Assembly (NCBI GenBank): GCA_045648165.1
Contig: JAZRNL010000007.1
Location: 1 to 32,071 of the forward strand
Length of the DNA: 32,071 nucleotides
Direction: 5' to 3'
Source: RGIG9115 sp045648165
GTDB taxonomy: Bacteria; Bacillota; Clostridia; UBA1381
Shown here: piece after piece, positions 30,823-32,071 of the stretch
How positions within the stretch are numbered: the stretch's first letter is position 1
Layout of the letters: every line of letters begins with the position of its first letter
Program-made: the position numbers and the translations under genes
The notes under the pieces: model-generated
What the model was told of the DNA's origin: nothing
Database searches by the model: none
What the model saw: only the letters and a program-made list of their open reading frames with translations

Positions 30823-31596
30823 TTAGATGATTTTATTTTCGAGCTTGAATTGTTTTTTATATTGGGTAGGAGTCATACCCGTCATTTTTTTAAAAGTTCT
30901 GTTAAAGGTGTATTGGTCGGCAAAGCCGCTTTCGCTCCATATCGTGTATATTGGATCATTAGATCTTTCAAGCCAGCGCTTTACTTTTTCAATCCTCATA
31001 AAGTTCAGATAAAATTTAAATCCTCCTTCTATTCTTTCAGAGAAGAGTCGGGAAAGATGAGAAGCAGAGCAGCCTATGCTTTTTGCCACAGTTTGCTGAG
31101 TAATGGGTAATGCATAGTTTTCACGCATATATTCAACTGCGCGAACAAACGTATCATACTCATAAGGTGTATTTTGAGTGTTAAGGTTTGGAACAATAAG
31201 TCCCAAAATAATATGAAGATACCCGTAAATTACGAAAAAATCGGCATCCTCTTGGGTTTTTCTGTATAAATCGTTTGCATATTGTACTACTTCAGGGAGA
31301 TGCAAAAAGTTTTCGTATTTAGTCAGTCTAAGATAATATTTTGTCAGATCAGATATTGTGATTGGAAATGTTATGGAAATTATTTTGCCGCGGTCAGCAA
31401 TAAACGAGTGTATATCACAGGGGAATGCAATCATTATATCTCCCTTTTTCATAAGTTTCTCCTTTCTGTTACACATAGCCTTTACTGAGCCCTCGATACA
31501 AACGTATATTACCGCATTATTCTGTAAGAATGGCACACTGATTGAAGAGCTTATTTCTTCCACTCTTATCTGTGCATCAAAAATTTTATAATCCAT
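30823..31596 (-). CDS. AraC-family transcriptional regulator
   Basis: A 257-aa regulator. The N-terminal half looks like a cupin sensor (VYVCIEGSVKAMCNRKEKLM, then KKGDIMIAFPCDIHSFI). The C-terminal half carries two helix-turn-helix motifs (ITQQTVAKSIGCSASHLSRL and IYTIWSESGFADQYTFNRTF) and the MTGMTPTQYKK ending. Ribosome binding site GGGAGGG upstream of the ATG and a consensus promoter at 31622-31650. It is divergent from a secreted carbohydrate-binding-type protein, which is its most likely target. It lies upstream of the fructokinase pseudogene, so it may have belonged to a sugar-use locus. Confidence 0.94.
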   Translation of the reverse strand: MDYKIFDAQIRVEEISSSISVPFLQNNAVIYVCIEGSVKAMCNRKEKLMKKGDIMIAFPCDIHSFIADRGKIISITFPITISDLTKYYLRLTKYENFLHLPEVVQYANDLYRKTQEDADFFVIYGYLHIILGLIVPNLNTQNTPYEYDTFVRAVEYMRENYALPITQQTVAKSIGCSASHLSRLFSERIEGGFKFYLNFMRIEKVKRWLERSNDPIYTIWSESGFADQYTFNRTFKKMTGMTPTQYKKQFKLENKII

Positions 31597-31621
31597 AAAT
31601 TTCCCTCCCTTGTTTTATTCT

Positions 31622-31650
31622 ATTATATCAAAATCTGAGTATATTTGCAA
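31622..31650 (-). promoter_or_regulatory. SigA-type promoter of the AraC gene
   Basis: Minus strand: TTGCAA (31650-31645), 17-bp spacer, TATAAT (31627-31622) with upstream TG. Confidence 0.8.
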
Positions 31651-31693
31651 GTAAAATCCACTTGTTTTTAAAAAAAACAGTATAGAATTAATT

Positions 31694-31771
31694 TATAATA
31701 TATAATAGGGTGGATTATCATTCGGGCAAACAGGTAATCCTCCTGTTTGAGATTCCTTTCGGGCAAGGAAT
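31694..31771 (+). promoter_or_regulatory. Promoter region and structured leader of the secreted-protein gene
   Basis: Two -10-like TATAAT boxes (31694-31699 and 31701-31706) have no acceptable -35, which fits an activator-dependent promoter. The leader holds CAAACAGG-N7-CCTGTTTG (31727-31749) and ATTCCTT-TCGGGC-AAGGAAT (31752-31771), plus GGATTA (31712-31717), which can pair with TAATCC (31735-31740) in the first loop, an arrangement that competes with or knots the first hairpin. TTCGGGCAA occurs twice (31721-31729 and 31758-31766). No known riboswitch is recognised. Confidence 0.5.
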
Positions 31772-31796
31772 TCAAAAAAAACAAAGAAAGGCGGTA

Positions 31797-32071
31797 ATGG
31801 TTTTGAAAAAAACAATTTCCATTTTATGTGTGCTTGCAATGGTAATATCACTTGTTGTTATGCCGGTGCAAGCGGCTGAAACGAATCTTGTAAGCAATTC
31901 GGGCTTTGAAAGTGGTAATACCAATGGCTGGACTGTTGCACAGGGCGCAACTGCCGTAGTAGGCAAGGAGTATGCTTATACCGGCGATAGCGGCGTGCTT
32001 GTAACACCAAGTGCAGGCTCGGCTGCAAGCGAACCATCTTTTGCGTATAGCTTTCCCGTGGAGGCAAACAA
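31797..32071 (+). CDS. Secreted protein with CBM-like N-terminal domain (cut by window edge)
   Basis: The first 91 codons of a longer gene. A signal peptide (KKTISILCVLAMVISLVV, ending MPVQA-A) is followed by NLVSNSGFESGNTNGWTV, the typical beginning of a carbohydrate-binding module of the CBM4/9 or galactose-binding-like type. After it comes a SGVLVTPSAGS-type strand region. Such modules open many clostridial glycoside hydrolases and surface proteins; the catalytic part, if any, is outside the window. Ribosome binding site AAAGGCGG just before the ATG at 31797. The divergent AraC gene and the weak -35 suggest sugar-dependent activation. Confidence 0.82.
   Translation, partial: MVLKKTISILCVLAMVISLVVMPVQAAETNLVSNSGFESGNTNGWTVAQGATAVVGKEYAYTGDSGVLVTPSAGSAASEPSFAYSFPVEAN

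Noticed and set aside
30793..31110. 105-codon plus-strand frame
   Set aside because: Antisense to the helix-turn-helix half of the AraC gene; no ribosome site of its own that outweighs the AraC call.
31694..31771. Known riboswitch (cyclic-di-GMP or similar) before the secreted-protein gene
   Set aside because: The conserved cores of the classes I know, such as the cyclic-di-GMP type, could not be found; only generic hairpins are visible.

Overview
This window looks like a chromosomal segment of an endospore-forming member of the Clostridia (monoderm Firmicutes, moderately AT-rich). Evidence: a spoIIGA-sigE pair, an HPr protein with both His15 and Ser46, a prfB gene with the +1 frameshift site directly downstream of secA, consensus SigA-type promoters (several with an extended TGaTATAAT -10 box) and strong AGGAGG-type ribosome binding sites. 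No rRNA, tRNA, CRISPR array or intact transposase was seen. Species-level identity cannot be read from the sequence.

Layout. 1-1.9 kb (minus strand): the 5' part of an EF-G-like GTPase and dapB. 2-7.7 kb (plus): a three-gene export operon (TolC-like protein, HlyD-like lipoprotein, RND pump) with its own promoter and terminator. 7.7-11 kb: a small membrane protein, recA behind a 200-nt leader that carries a nested hairpin repeat, HPr, and an AraC-type regulator. 11-11.5 kb: a gene broken by an amber codon. 11.6-13.6 kb: a strongly expressed-looking 95-aa protein, then spoIIGA-sigE behind a promoter shaped like the Spo0A-activated spoIIG promoter. 13.7-17.5 kb (minus): a DUF1015-pncA-nadE operon and prfB. 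17.6-20.4 kb (minus): secA. 20.5-29.6 kb (minus): a seven-gene, tightly overlapping operon, XRE regulator-comEC-holA-HAD phosphatase-comM/yifB-uvrC-orphan substrate-binding lipoprotein. 29.8-30.2 kb (minus): a DUF1540 cysteine-rich mini-protein with a structured leader. 30.25-30.65 kb: a decayed fructokinase-type gene with an intact promoter and terminator. 30.8-32 kb: a divergent AraC regulator and the start of a secreted, probably carbohydrate-binding protein with a structured leader.

How the parts work together. dapB, nadE/pncA, prfB, secA, recA, uvrC and holA are housekeeping genes. The comEC operon groups DNA-uptake genes (comEC, comM) with DNA repair and replication genes under one XRE regulator. 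That regulator has two copies of a palindrome, TTGCACC-N6-GGTGCAA, upstream of it, one lying on its own transcription start, so self-repression is likely. The most unexplained material is non-coding: the nested hairpin repeat in the recA leader and a reduced copy between secA and prfB, the DUF1540 leader, and a dispersed palindrome (GGGGACGGTTCT core) present twice, once apparently reused as a terminator.
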